Below, one piece after another: positions 53,470-62,202 of a stretch of 64,000 bases of DNA. The first letter of the stretch is position 1. Each line of letters starts with the position of its first letter. Below the pieces are notes generated by a model. That model was not told the origin of the DNA, ran no database searches, and saw only the letters and a program-made list of their open reading frames with translations. Location: positions 558,001 through 622,000 of the forward strand of contig CP141202.1 of the NCBI GenBank assembly GCA_035609245.1, given 5' to 3'. This stretch comes from Bacteroidales bacterium MB20-C3-3. GTDB lineage: Bacteria > Bacteroidota > Bacteroidia > Bacteroidales > UBA932. Both the position numbers and the translations under genes were made by a program.

Positions 53470-54891
53470 ATGAGCAAAACAGAAAAGATGTTGGCAATTT
53501 TCGGCGTAACTACAGATGAACTGAGGAGGCTGCTATCTGTTGCGCTGTCAAAAGGGGGCGACTACGCAGATATCTATTTTGAACACAGTATATCAAACGA
53601 ACTTAACCTCAGGGATTCTGAGGTTAACGGAGCCGGCACCCATATAGACTACGGCGTTGGAATACGCGTTATAAGCGGAGAGGGAACAGGATACGCCTAC
53701 ACCGAGATTACAACTATGAAAGAGATGGAGAGAGCTGCCAGGACTGCTGCCGCCATCGCGACGCAAGGGATTGTAAAGAGTATACCTGAAGAGATAAAAT
53801 CTCCCCTTTTTAAGGAGAGGTACAGAGCGGAGATACCATGGGAAGGGATAAATTTTTCTGACAGAATTCCCACACTTCTTGAACTGGATTCACTTGTATT
53901 TCAATCAGACAAAAGGGTTATCAAGGTTCTTGCAAAGATAACTGACTCAAACACTAAAATTCTATTTTTCAACTCAGAGGGACTACTTATATCAGATGAA
54001 AGGCCAATGGCTTCTCTTACTGTCACCTGTATAATGCAGCATGAGGGCAAAACAGAAAACAGCAGCTCATCCAGAAGCTTCAGGATGGGATACGAGATGC
54101 TCTCTAAAGAGATGGTAAAAGAGATGGCCGGTGAAGTAATTGCCAGAACATCTCTGCTTTTTGAAGCCGGAAGACCTCTTGGTGGCGAGATGCCTGTAGT
54201 AATGGGAGCAGGTAGCTCCGGAATACTGCTTCACGAAGCAATCGGGCACGCATTTGAGGCCGATTTTAACAGGATGGGGACATCCATATTTTCCGACAAA
54301 CTTGGGAAAAAGATATGCTCAGAGAATATATCTGTAGTGGATGACGGGACTATTTTTGCAAACAGGGGGTCTATTACCTTTGATGATGAGGGGATAGAGT
54401 CACAAAAAACCTATATGGTTAAGGATGGAATCCTCAACTCATATCTTCACGACAGAATAAGTGCCTCATATTACAAAACCGCCCCTACCGGAAACGGGAG
54501 AAGAGAGTCGTTCAGATTTATGCCTCTGCCCAGAATGAGGGCAACATATATGGAATCCGGAAAATCAAAAGAGGAGGATTTAATTAAATCAGTAAAAACA
54601 GGTATTTTCGTTAATAATTTCTCAAACGGGCAGGTTCAGATTGGAGCTGGAGACTTTACATTTTTTGTAAAATCGGGTTATCTGATAGAGGGAGGAAAAC
54701 TGACAAGGCCAATAAAAGATGTTAATATAATTGGTAACGGGCCGGAGGCTCTTGCAGATATTGTAGGTATTGCGGATAACTCTTTTATTGATAATGGAAC
54801 CTGGGTATGTGGCAAAGAGCAATACTGCGCTGTCTCCTGCGGAATGCCATCAGTACTTGTAAACAAACTTACTGTAGGAGGGGTATCCTGA
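53470..54891 (+). CDS. tldD: Metalloprotease TldD
   Basis: TldD and TldE form a zinc protease that processes peptides such as modified microcin precursors and removes unfolded peptides. The 473-residue protein carries the active-site HEAIGH (near residue 257 in ILLHEAIGHAFEADF) and the family end region. I use the ATG at 53470; a TTG at 53452 (six codons upstream) is less likely. It is followed after one base by pmbA/tldE. The pair is common in Bacteroidetes and is not tied to the pigment cluster, being on the other strand across a 66-base gap. Confidence 0.92.
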   Translation: MSKTEKMLAIFGVTTDELRRLLSVALSKGGDYADIYFEHSISNELNLRDSEVNGAGTHIDYGVGIRVISGEGTGYAYTEITTMKEMERAARTAAAIATQGIVKSIPEEIKSPLFKERYRAEIPWEGINFSDRIPTLLELDSLVFQSDKRVIKVLAKITDSNTKILFFNSEGLLISDERPMASLTVTCIMQHEGKTENSSSSRSFRMGYEMLSKEMVKEMAGEVIARTSLLFEAGRPLGGEMPVVMGAGSSGILLHEAIGHAFEADFNRMGTSIFSDKLGKKICSENISVVDDGTIFANRGSITFDDEGIESQKTYMVKDGILNSYLHDRISASYYKTAPTGNGRRESFRFMPLPRMRATYMESGKSKEEDLIKSVKTGIFVNNFSNGQVQIGAGDFTFFVKSGYLIEGGKLTRPIKDVNIIGNGPEALADIVGIADNSFIDNGTWVCGKEQYCAVSCGMPSVLVNKLTVGGVS

Positions 54892-54892
54892 T

Positions 54893-56233
54893 ATGGAGGA
54901 GAATCTGAAAAACATAGTAAATATTGCACTGGAGCTGACAAAGGCTGCAGGATGCAATGCGACAAGGGCAGGAGCAGAAATATCTGTTCAAAGTTCATTC
55001 TCGGTAAGAAATAATACGCTTGACAGACTCCAGAGTTCAACAGGATCTACTCTTTTTATTCAACTTTTTATAGATGGCAGATTCGGTTTTTATTCAACAA
55101 ACAGAACAGAAAAAGACGAACTTAAAGAGTTTATAAATAAAGCAGCTGAAGCAACAAGATTAATTGCGCCGGATCCTGACAGAATACTCCCTCCCAGGGA
55201 GCTGCTATTTTACGGAAAAGAGGAGGATTTAGGTCAGTTTGATTCAAAATATCATGACATTACTCCAGAAGAGAAGAGAGAGATTGCATTCGCCTGTGCT
55301 TCAGAAATTCACGGAAAAGATACCCGGATAATTTCATCAAACTGCGAATACGGAGATACCCTTGAATTATACTATATGGCAGATAGTGAAGGATTCTCCG
55401 GAGGATCATGCCAGACTTCATTTACCGTGAGTGCAGAGTGCTCTGTAAAAGACAAAGGCGGTTCCAGACCTGAAGCCTGGTGGTACGAGAGCTCAATGAA
55501 ACTGGAAGATTTAAAAAGAGAGGGGTGTGGAGCGAAAGCTATGGAGCGTGCGCTTGCCAGGCTTGGCCCAAAAAAACTGAAATCGGGAAAATACAACATG
55601 GTTTTAGAGAACAGCGTAGCAAGCAGGGTTGTCTCTCCAATTATATCAGCCCTTAATGGTGGTGCAATTCATCAGAAAAACTCATTTCTTTCAGGCAAAA
55701 TTGGAGAGAGAGTTTTTCCCGATAATCTTTTCATAATGGACAGGCCTCACCTTTTTGGTTACGAAGGCTCCCGATACTTTGACAGCGAAGGAATTGCAAC
55801 AAAGTCTATGAATATTGTGGACAAGGGAGTTGTTACAAATTATTATCTGAGTACATATAATGCCAGGAAGCTTGGTATGACACCCACAATTGAGGGGCCT
55901 TCACTACTCTCAGTTTCAACTGACGGTAAATTCCCGGGTGATATTCCTAATACCAATCTTGAAAAGATTCTCAATCTTTCCGGAAAAGGGATTTTTGTAA
56001 CAGGATTCAACGGTGGCAACAGTAACTCCTCAAGTGGGGATTTCTCATTTGGAATTCAGGGCTTCTATTTTGAGAACGGAATTATACTTCATCCTATTAA
56101 AGAGATGAATATTACCGGAAATATAATCGACCTTTGGGAGCGCCTTGCAATGGCAGGTGATGATCCAAGAAGAGCGAGCAGATGGCTGATCCCTACCCTC
56201 TTTTTTGAATCTGTAATATTTAACGGAAACTAA
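54893..56233 (+). CDS. pmbA: Metalloprotease TldE/PmbA
   Basis: The 446-residue TldE/PmbA partner lacks the HExxH zinc site of TldD and serves as the other half of the heterodimer. The fold is the same, with a C-terminal part (GFNGGNSNSSSGDFSFGIQG, about 375-395) like that of TldD. It starts one base after the tldD stop codon, with GGAGGGG upstream as ribosome site. The length is usual for the family. Confidence 0.92.
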   Translation: MEENLKNIVNIALELTKAAGCNATRAGAEISVQSSFSVRNNTLDRLQSSTGSTLFIQLFIDGRFGFYSTNRTEKDELKEFINKAAEATRLIAPDPDRILPPRELLFYGKEEDLGQFDSKYHDITPEEKREIAFACASEIHGKDTRIISSNCEYGDTLELYYMADSEGFSGGSCQTSFTVSAECSVKDKGGSRPEAWWYESSMKLEDLKREGCGAKAMERALARLGPKKLKSGKYNMVLENSVASRVVSPIISALNGGAIHQKNSFLSGKIGERVFPDNLFIMDRPHLFGYEGSRYFDSEGIATKSMNIVDKGVVTNYYLSTYNARKLGMTPTIEGPSLLSVSTDGKFPGDIPNTNLEKILNLSGKGIFVTGFNGGNSNSSSGDFSFGIQGFYFENGIILHPIKEMNITGNIIDLWERLAMAGDDPRRASRWLIPTLFFESVIFNGN

Positions 56234-56238
56234 ACTAT

Positions 56239-57663
56239 ATGAAAAAACCCGGACTTGCCCTCTCCCTTTTACCAATATTGGTGCTGGTTTCTATGATTTC
56301 TCTGGGAGTCAGAATATTTGGGGAGGAGATCTCTTCAGGAACATCTCAGATATCTCTTTTACTTACAACGGTCATTACTGCTGTAATCTCAATTGTTATA
56401 CTAAAAATTCCCTGGAAGAAGATTGAGGAGGGGATGATGAATCATCTCTCCAAAACAGGTTCTGCTATTTTTATTTTACTAATGATTGGGGCACTTACAG
56501 GATCATGGATGATTAGCGGGGTTGTTCCTGCAATGATCTATTATGGCCTGAAATTAATACACCCATCCGTTTTTCTGACTGTTACATTTATCCTTACTTC
56601 AATTGTCTCCCTAATGGCAGGGAGCTCATGGACTACAGTGGGTACCATTGGGGTGGCTATGCTGTCGGCAGGGCAAATTCTTGGCATCCCTGCTCCGTGG
56701 CTTGCGGGTGCGATTATTTCAGGAGCCTATTTTGGTGATAAGCTTTCGCCTCTCTCTGATACAACAAATCTTGCTGCCGCAGTTGCAGAAGTAGATCTCT
56801 ACACCCATATAAGATATATGCTCATTACTGTTACACCTGCCTTTCTTATTTCCCTTGTGATTTATACTGTAGCCGGATTTGTGATGCCTCTTAACAGCTC
56901 TGTTAATGTAGATGCAAATCTTGGTTCAATTTCATCTATATTTAATATTTCCCCGTTCCTGCTTCTTGTACCTCTTTTTACTATTGCAATGATTGTAAAA
57001 AAGGTATCACCATTTATTACCCTTTTTCTTTCTGCAGTTGCCGGTGCAGTTGTTGCCTGCCTCTTTCAACCCGGTTTATGCAGCCAGATAGCCGGAGATG
57101 GAAGAGCCGGAGGTGTAATGTATCTGGTTGCATCATTAAAGATGATGTATGGAAGTGTCTCTCTTGAGACTGGTGATGCAATTTTAAACTCTCTTACTGC
57201 AACAAAAGGTATGGCAGGAATGTTAAATACAGTATGGCTGATACTTTGCGTGGTGACTTTTGGAGGGGCTATGGAGGCCAGCGGAATGATACAGGTTATA
57301 ACAGAAAGGATGGTTAAACTGGTTAAAAGCACATTCTCTCTGGTGGGTTCAACTGTTGCTACTACACTGTTCTGCAATATTACACTATCTGATCAGTATA
57401 TGGCTATTCTGCTGCCGGGAAAAATGTTTGCATCAACATATAAAAAAATGGGGTACGAGCCGCAGTTGTTGAGCAGAACCCTGGAAGACTCTGGTACAGT
57501 TACCTCAGTACTTGTACCATGGAATACTTGCGGTGTTGCACAGTCAGGGGTATTAGGAATAGCAACATTAGCTTATCTTCCATATAGTTTTTTCAATCTT
57601 CTGACACCTTTGATGACTCTTATAGTTGCTGCAATTGGCTATAAGATAAAGAGAAAACTCTAG
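56239..57663 (+). CDS. nhaC: Na+/H+ antiporter, NhaC family
   Basis: The 474-residue protein has about twelve hydrophobic helices and the NhaC-type motifs AGSSWTTVGTIGVAML (near residue 130) and GDKLSPLSDTTNLAAA (near 170), the likely ion-binding region. NhaC exports sodium for protons, or in some members exchanges malate or lactate. It begins five bases after the pmbA stop codon, so it shares the transcript. Other solute exchange cannot be excluded from sequence. Confidence 0.88.
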   Translation: MKKPGLALSLLPILVLVSMISLGVRIFGEEISSGTSQISLLLTTVITAVISIVILKIPWKKIEEGMMNHLSKTGSAIFILLMIGALTGSWMISGVVPAMIYYGLKLIHPSVFLTVTFILTSIVSLMAGSSWTTVGTIGVAMLSAGQILGIPAPWLAGAIISGAYFGDKLSPLSDTTNLAAAVAEVDLYTHIRYMLITVTPAFLISLVIYTVAGFVMPLNSSVNVDANLGSISSIFNISPFLLLVPLFTIAMIVKKVSPFITLFLSAVAGAVVACLFQPGLCSQIAGDGRAGGVMYLVASLKMMYGSVSLETGDAILNSLTATKGMAGMLNTVWLILCVVTFGGAMEASGMIQVITERMVKLVKSTFSLVGSTVATTLFCNITLSDQYMAILLPGKMFASTYKKMGYEPQLLSRTLEDSGTVTSVLVPWNTCGVAQSGVLGIATLAYLPYSFFNLLTPLMTLIVAAIGYKIKRKL

Positions 57664-57728
57664 CATAATTTTTGCATAAAGCAATTTTTTTTATTAAAAA
57701 ACAAACTATTCACATAATTAAATAAATA

Positions 57729-58259
57729 ATGAAAATCGGTAAAGACAAAGTAGTATCTCTATCCTATACACTAACAGTAGATGGTGATGTAGTTGAAACT
57801 GTAACATCAGACAAACCAATGGACTTCATTTTTGGAACAGGATATCTTCTTCCTAAGTTTGAGCAAAATGTTGAAGGCAAAGAGGTTGGCGACACTTTTG
57901 ATTTTATGCTTACTGCAACTGAAGGATATGGAGAGGTTAGCGAAGAGGCAATAATTGAGCTCCCAAAAGATATGTTTATGGTTGACGGTAAGGTAGAAGA
58001 TGGTCTGCTTACAGTTGGCAATGTTCTTCCAATGCAGGATTCTGATGGGAACAAACTTAACGGAACAATTGATGAGGTTAAGGATGATGTAGTTGTAATG
58101 AATTTTAACCACCCGCTTGCAGGAGCAGACCTCAACTTTAAAGGAGTTGTAGTAGCTGTTCGCGAGGCTACCCAGCAAGAGATAGTTGGCGGTTTATACG
58201 GAGAAAAACTTCAATCATCTTGCAGCAGCGGAAGCTGCTCAGGTTGCAGCGGCTGCTAA
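57729..58259 (+). CDS. slyD: FKBP-type peptidyl-prolyl isomerase, SlyD-like
   Basis: This 176-residue protein has an FKBP domain with an IF insert, as in SlyD: residues 1-70 and 125-150 form the isomerase core and the insert lies between (GEVSEEAIIELPKDMFMV on). The last 15 residues are Cys-rich (CSSGSCSGCSGC), a nickel- or zinc-binding tail as in SlyD. A weak promoter-like AATTTTTGC lies near 57667-57675, about 55 bases upstream of the start. A strong hairpin follows its stop. SlyD assists folding and metal delivery in the cytoplasm. Confidence 0.88.
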   Translation: MKIGKDKVVSLSYTLTVDGDVVETVTSDKPMDFIFGTGYLLPKFEQNVEGKEVGDTFDFMLTATEGYGEVSEEAIIELPKDMFMVDGKVEDGLLTVGNVLPMQDSDGNKLNGTIDEVKDDVVVMNFNHPLAGADLNFKGVVVAVREATQQEIVGGLYGEKLQSSCSSGSCSGCSGC

Positions 58260-58282
58260 TCAAATTTGTATATAGAAAAAAA

Positions 58283-58315
58283 AGAGGATGGCAAATTGCC
58301 ATCCTCTAATTTTTT
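58283..58315. terminator. Bidirectional terminator between slyD and susD
   Basis: A perfect 12-base stem (arms 58283-58294 and 58296-58307, AGAGGATGGCAA and its complement) is flanked by an A run upstream and a T run (58311-58315) downstream. It fits an intrinsic terminator for both the plus-strand slyD and the minus-strand susD. Confidence 0.85.
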
Positions 58316-58328
58316 GTATTCGTAAGAG

Positions 58329-59831
58329 TTAAGCAGGATTCTGCTCAAGTTCTTTGTTAGTGTCAACCTCAGCCTTTGGTATCATCCATACCCAGTTATT
58401 ACTTCCTGCAGGTTCTGTTACCTTAACTGCAAAAGATTCAACATGTGATCCCTGACCTGCATTTGCAGCAGTTGGGCGTACCAATGGAAGATTTAACCTC
58501 TTAAGATCTGTCCAGTTTCTTCCTTCACCCCAAAGTTCAACTCTTCTTTGCGTAAGAATTTCATCAATAAGAGCCTGACCGCTGTTTGAAGACAATGTAT
58601 ACTGAGGGTCTCTGTTTTTAGCAAGAAGGAAAAGGACATCTCTAGCTTGAGCCTCTTTTCCGGTTTGCCTTGCCAAAGCTTCAGCCTCGATAAGGTACAT
58701 TTCAGCAACTCTTAACCAAGGGAAGTCACCTCTACCATCAGCAGATGAAACTGCCTGGAACTTAGAGTTCATATAATTAAATCTAACACCAGTTGGTTGA
58801 ACAAACGGCTGTTTATCTGCTACTGCATTTGGATACCAAAAGCCCTTCCTGATATCTGTAGAAGAGATCTTGTCATATAGTTCTTTGTTAATGGACTTAG
58901 GACTCTGACGGATTGCCGTAGAGTTAAAGTTATTTGACATATATGCGTAGAAGGAGTAGAAGTACATTGTCTGATCCTCCTGAACATAAGATGCCCACAG
59001 ATTTTCAGGATTGTTCTGTTTGCTGTAACCCTCAAGGTGCTGCGCGGCTGACATAAAGCTGTAACCTTGTCTTGCCGCATTTGCAGATGTGGCAGCCTGT
59101 GCCCAGTTACCCTGAACAAGAGCAACTTGTGCCTGAATACCCTGTGCAACTGATTTGTTAATATGAGACTTGTTAGGTCTTGAATAGCCATCCAAAAGTG
59201 CAATCGCTTCAGTCAGGTCAGTGTTAATCTTAGCATAAACCTCAGCAACAGTATTTCTTTTCTGACCTTCAAATGTAACAGTCTCCATATACGGAACTCC
59301 CGGATGTGAATTTGCTCCACCCGGAACAAATCTTTGAGCATAAAGCTGTACCAACATAAAGTGTCCCCAGGCTCTGTAAGTAAGAGCCTGCCCTTTAATT
59401 GCTTTTTTCTCGGCATCAGCTCCCGGAATAGCATCAATCTGAGTAATTATTTGGTTAATATTACTCATCATTCTGTAAATGTTAGTCCAGTATAAAACCA
59501 TAGAAGACCTGTCATTTCTGTGGTCTACCCACTGGTAAGCACTTCTGAACCATCCATTTGCGGTTGTGTTAAAAACAATATCTGTACCTAACATATCAAT
59601 ATACAAATACATTCCGGCCATTCCCCCGTGGGCCTGGCTACTGTTATATTGTATGTACATTGTTCTGTGAACACCATTCAGGGCTCCCCAGGCTCCCTTG
59701 ACAGAGCTGAACACTAGATTTCCTGAAAGCTGGTCTGTAGGTGCAGTCTCCAGGAACTCTTTTGAGCAGGACTGAGGTACCATTAGTAAACCTGCAGCTA
59801 GCGTCAATATAAATAATTTAATTTTTTTCAT
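58329..59831 (-). CDS. SusD/RagB family nutrient-binding outer-membrane lipoprotein
   Basis: The 500-residue protein has a lipoprotein signal (MKKIKLFILTLAAGLLMVPQSC, Cys near residue 22), then the SusD fold with TPR-like helices (about 60-260) and an end rich in conserved SusD blocks (ERRVELWGEGRNWTDLKRLNLPLVR, about 430-455). It binds a polysaccharide or peptide at the cell surface for a SusC partner. The SusC gene beside it is truncated, so the pair cannot work as encoded here. The gene itself appears intact. Confidence 0.9.
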   Translation of the reverse strand: MKKIKLFILTLAAGLLMVPQSCSKEFLETAPTDQLSGNLVFSSVKGAWGALNGVHRTMYIQYNSSQAHGGMAGMYLYIDMLGTDIVFNTTANGWFRSAYQWVDHRNDRSSMVLYWTNIYRMMSNINQIITQIDAIPGADAEKKAIKGQALTYRAWGHFMLVQLYAQRFVPGGANSHPGVPYMETVTFEGQKRNTVAEVYAKINTDLTEAIALLDGYSRPNKSHINKSVAQGIQAQVALVQGNWAQAATSANAARQGYSFMSAAQHLEGYSKQNNPENLWASYVQEDQTMYFYSFYAYMSNNFNSTAIRQSPKSINKELYDKISSTDIRKGFWYPNAVADKQPFVQPTGVRFNYMNSKFQAVSSADGRGDFPWLRVAEMYLIEAEALARQTGKEAQARDVLFLLAKNRDPQYTLSSNSGQALIDEILTQRRVELWGEGRNWTDLKRLNLPLVRPTAANAGQGSHVESFAVKVTEPAGSNNWVWMIPKAEVDTNKELEQNPA

Positions 59832-59846
59832 CTCAAAAAATCTGAA

Positions 59847-60908
59847 TTAGAAGTTAACATTTACACCCAAAGTTACTGTACGGTTGAATCCAACATCGTT
59901 GAATACATCACCATTAAAGCTCTGAGAAGGGTTCATACCCTTGCGGGCAGAGAATAGTGCAAGATTTTCAGCAGAAATATAAGCTCTTAAACCTTTCACA
60001 TTAAGGGTTTTAAGAATATTCTCTCCAAAGTTGTATGAGATATTCACATTTCTGATTGCAAGATATGATGCATTAACAAGCCATCTTGTTGAGGCTGCGT
60101 TGAATGCAGTAGTTTTGGAGTTGTCCATTCTAGGAACATTTGTAACCTGTCCCGGAGTTGTCCATCTGTCAAGTATTTCAACAGCTTTAGCAGTACCAAA
60201 TCCACCAGTAGACATTAGAGCGGCCCAGTTATAATCGTAAGCTTTTCCACCAATTGAATAGTTTAACTGCACAGAAACATCAACCCCAAAAATTTTAAAT
60301 GAAGGGGTAACTGCACCAAACACCTTAGGAATACTTGTTCCTGCCCAGTCATATTTAGCTTTGGCCTGATTCGAAGTAACCTTGGTACCATCAGCAAGAG
60401 TTTTACAATCTGTATCAGCCCAAACCTGAGCATCATCAAATATATAAAGTGCATTTCCATTATCAGGATCAACTCCATGCCATTGACGAAGCCAATAGTC
60501 ATAAATTGAACCACCTTCAACTCGTTTGAAATTACCAGAGATTATTCCACTCTCTCTGTTCTCTTCTGGAAGCTTGGTTATCTCATTTTTATAAGTAGTA
60601 GCGTTTAAATTTAGTGCTGCCTCAAAATTTTTGCATGAGTATATAACACCAGTCAAATCAAGTTCCAAACCTCTGTTAAACAGGTTACCAATGTTTCTGT
60701 CTTGTGATACATAACCAGTAGATGGTGAAAGTGGAACAGAGAAAATCAGATCTTTAGACTGTTTGTTGAACCAATCAAGAGAACCTCTTAACCTATTTCC
60801 AAAAAGGTTGAATTCAAGTCCAATGTCTGTCTGAACTGTAGTCTCCCATTTCAGGTTAGGGTTGCCTGGAACTGTTGACTGTATAAAGCCCGGCTCAGCA
60901 GAGTTATA
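59847..60908 (-). pseudogene. SusC/RagA TonB-dependent transporter, C-terminal third only
   Basis: About 354 residues of a SusC C-terminus remain (GNPNLKWETTVQTDIGLEFNLFG, then barrel strands and the closing VTLGVNVNF). A complete SusC is near 1000 residues. The frame runs on into the insertion element, giving a start codon inside it at 60926, which is not real. No plug or N-terminal carboxypeptidase-like domain and no promoter lie between the element and tsaD, so about two thirds of the gene is missing. The loss is either a deletion at the insertion site or an assembly artefact. Confidence 0.88.
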
Positions 60909-60935
60909 ATACTCCCCATCTTTCAACCACCGGGG
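60909..60935 (+). repeat. Left inverted repeat of the IS3-like element
   Basis: These 27 bases pair with the right end at eight straight terminal bases and, allowing one gap, most of TTCA-ACCACCGGG further in. They fix the left border of the element. Confidence 0.6.
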
Positions 60936-60955
60936 ATGTTTTTTATGTTTAAATC

Positions 60956-61813
60956 CTATGCTGCAATTTCATACCAGTCATAAGGTGTTTTTCTGTCCAG
61001 ACCTTGGTGGGTTCTCTGATTATTGTAATAGTTCATGTATTCCTTTATACCACTTACAAGTGTGTTTCCATCCACAGCCGGCCAAATGTAAATGTACTCT
61101 TGTTTAATTGTTCTCCAAAATCTTTCTATATAAATGTTATCAAGTGCCCTGCCTCTGCCATCCATACTAATCGTGATTCCTTGTTCTTAAAGATACTCTG
61201 TCCACAATGGGCAGGTAAATTGCGATCCCTGGTCAGAATTTATAATCTCTGGATTTCCACAATCTTTAATAGCCTGCTTGAGAACTTTAAGAGTGCATTC
61301 GGCATTAAGAGTATTGGAAAGATTCCAGCCAACAATATAACGGCTGTAAACATCAATAATTGCTGTAAGATATAGAAACCCGCGCTCCATTGGAATGTAT
61401 GTAATATCAATGCACCAAACCTGGTTTGAATGTGTTATGTCTAACCCTTTGAGTTTGTATGAATGAATGTATTTTGCCATCCCCAACTTGCTGAGATTTT
61501 TCCCTGGATAAATGGCCATAACTCCCATTTTTCTAAGGAGTCTTCTTACTTTCTTGGGACCAATCAATATGCCAAATTTCTTTATAAAGTCTACCATGCC
61601 AAGAACTCCTTTAGTAGGATATTGATGATACTCCTTATCCATCTTGAGCATCAGATCAAGATCTTCGGCACTTTCTTCAACAGGTTTATAATAAATAGAA
61701 CTCCTGTTCAAACCAAGCAGTTCGCATTGTCTGCGGACACTAAGTTTACAATCTGGAGAGACTATTTTTTTGAGGACTTCAGTATCCCCAGTTTTTCTAA
61801 GGCCCTCTTGCAA
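60956..61813 (-). pseudogene. IS3 orfB transposase, nonsense-interrupted
   Basis: The DDE catalytic domain is split by a TAA at 61189-61187. Reading the frame straight through gives CPLWTEYL-stop-EQGITISMDGRG, where relatives have a lysine at the stop, so a single A-to-T change explains it. The first two catalytic Asp residues (ITYIPMERGF region and NSDQGSQF) lie before the stop; the Glu (IYIERFWRTIKQEY) lies after it, so the truncated product would be inactive. The frame entry is through a -1 shift from orfA. Suppression of the stop is the only way to an active protein. Confidence 0.85.
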
Positions 61814-62085
61814 AAATCCACCTCTACTTCCAATCTTCCTATCTTTTCATACAATGCCTGCTCTCTCCTTTCCGCCTCCTCATCTGGAGCTTTTGTTGAG
61901 AAGATCTCAGGACTGCGAGAGAGAAACTCTCTCTTCCAGTTTGAAATCATTTGCGGGTGGATCCCAAAGCGTTTAGACAGATCACTAAGAGTCTCCTGTT
62001 CCTTAATAGCTTCAATGGCTACTTGCGCCTTAAACGCGGCACTGTGTTTTTTCCTGCTTGTGTTCATACGAGTAAAATTAATCAT
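61762..62085 (-). CDS. IS3 orfA transposase subunit (HTH)
   Basis: The 107-residue protein has an HTH_8-type helix-turn-helix (AFKAQVAIEAIKEQETLSDLSKRFGIHPQMISNWK, about 16-50) and a C-terminal leucine-zipper-like helix (LEVEVDFCKRALEKL). This is the standard IS3 OrfA that binds the element ends. It ends in a run of A's just before TAG, where the ribosome can shift to give the OrfAB fusion. Start is the ATG at 62085 or the one at 62067. Confidence 0.88.
   Translation of the reverse strand: MINFTRMNTSRKKHSAAFKAQVAIEAIKEQETLSDLSKRFGIHPQMISNWKREFLSRSPEIFSTKAPDEEAERREQALYEKIGRLEVEVDFCKRALEKLGILKSSKK
61765..61771 (-). promoter_or_regulatory. Slippery A7 site for the orfA-orfB frameshift
   Basis: On the minus strand, seven A's are followed directly by TAG, giving the heptamer A AAA AAA in the orfA frame. 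A -1 slip joins TCA AAA AAA to ATA GTC in orfB. IS3 elements use this to make the OrfAB transposase. Confidence 0.7.
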
Positions 62086-62098
62086 TTTATTAAATTTA

Positions 62099-62125
62099 CC
62101 CAGTGGTCTGAATTTGCGGGAGTAT
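62099..62125 (-). repeat. Right inverted repeat of the IS3-like element
   Basis: This is the complement of the left repeat apart from a few changes, including one extra base; it ends at the T of 62125. The TATA just beyond it mirrors the one beside the left end. Confidence 0.6.
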
Positions 62126-62129
62126 TATA

Positions 62130-62143
62130 TTTGAATATTCAAA
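62130..62143. repeat. 14-base palindrome beside the insertion element
   Basis: TTTGAATATTCAAA is a perfect palindrome five bases beyond the right end of the element. It may be a target-site feature or a regulator site. The 77 bases between the element and tsaD hold nothing else I recognise. Confidence 0.3.
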
Positions 62144-62202
62144 ACATCTTTTTTCTTAACACAAATAAAATAGTCTGCAGACAAAAAAAGAGAAATAAGA
62201 AG

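Larger units (their letters stand above)
60909..62125 (-). mobile_element. IS3-family insertion sequence
   Basis: A 1217-base element carries orfA and orfB in the usual IS3 arrangement. Its ends are imperfect inverted repeats: ATACTCCCCATCTTTC at the left and the complement of ATACTCCCGCAAATTC at the right. The bases outside each end read TATA, a possible 4-base target duplication, though AT-rich and perhaps chance. orfB is broken by an in-frame stop, so this copy is probably unable to move by itself. Confidence 0.82.

Noticed and set aside
60909-60926. Start codon of a shorter SusC gene at 60926
   Set aside because: The ATG lies inside the insertion element, so the reading frame there is not native.
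61187-61813. A frameshift inside orfB as the reason for the split
   Set aside because: The two halves are in the same frame, separated only by a TAA, so it is a nonsense change and not a shift.
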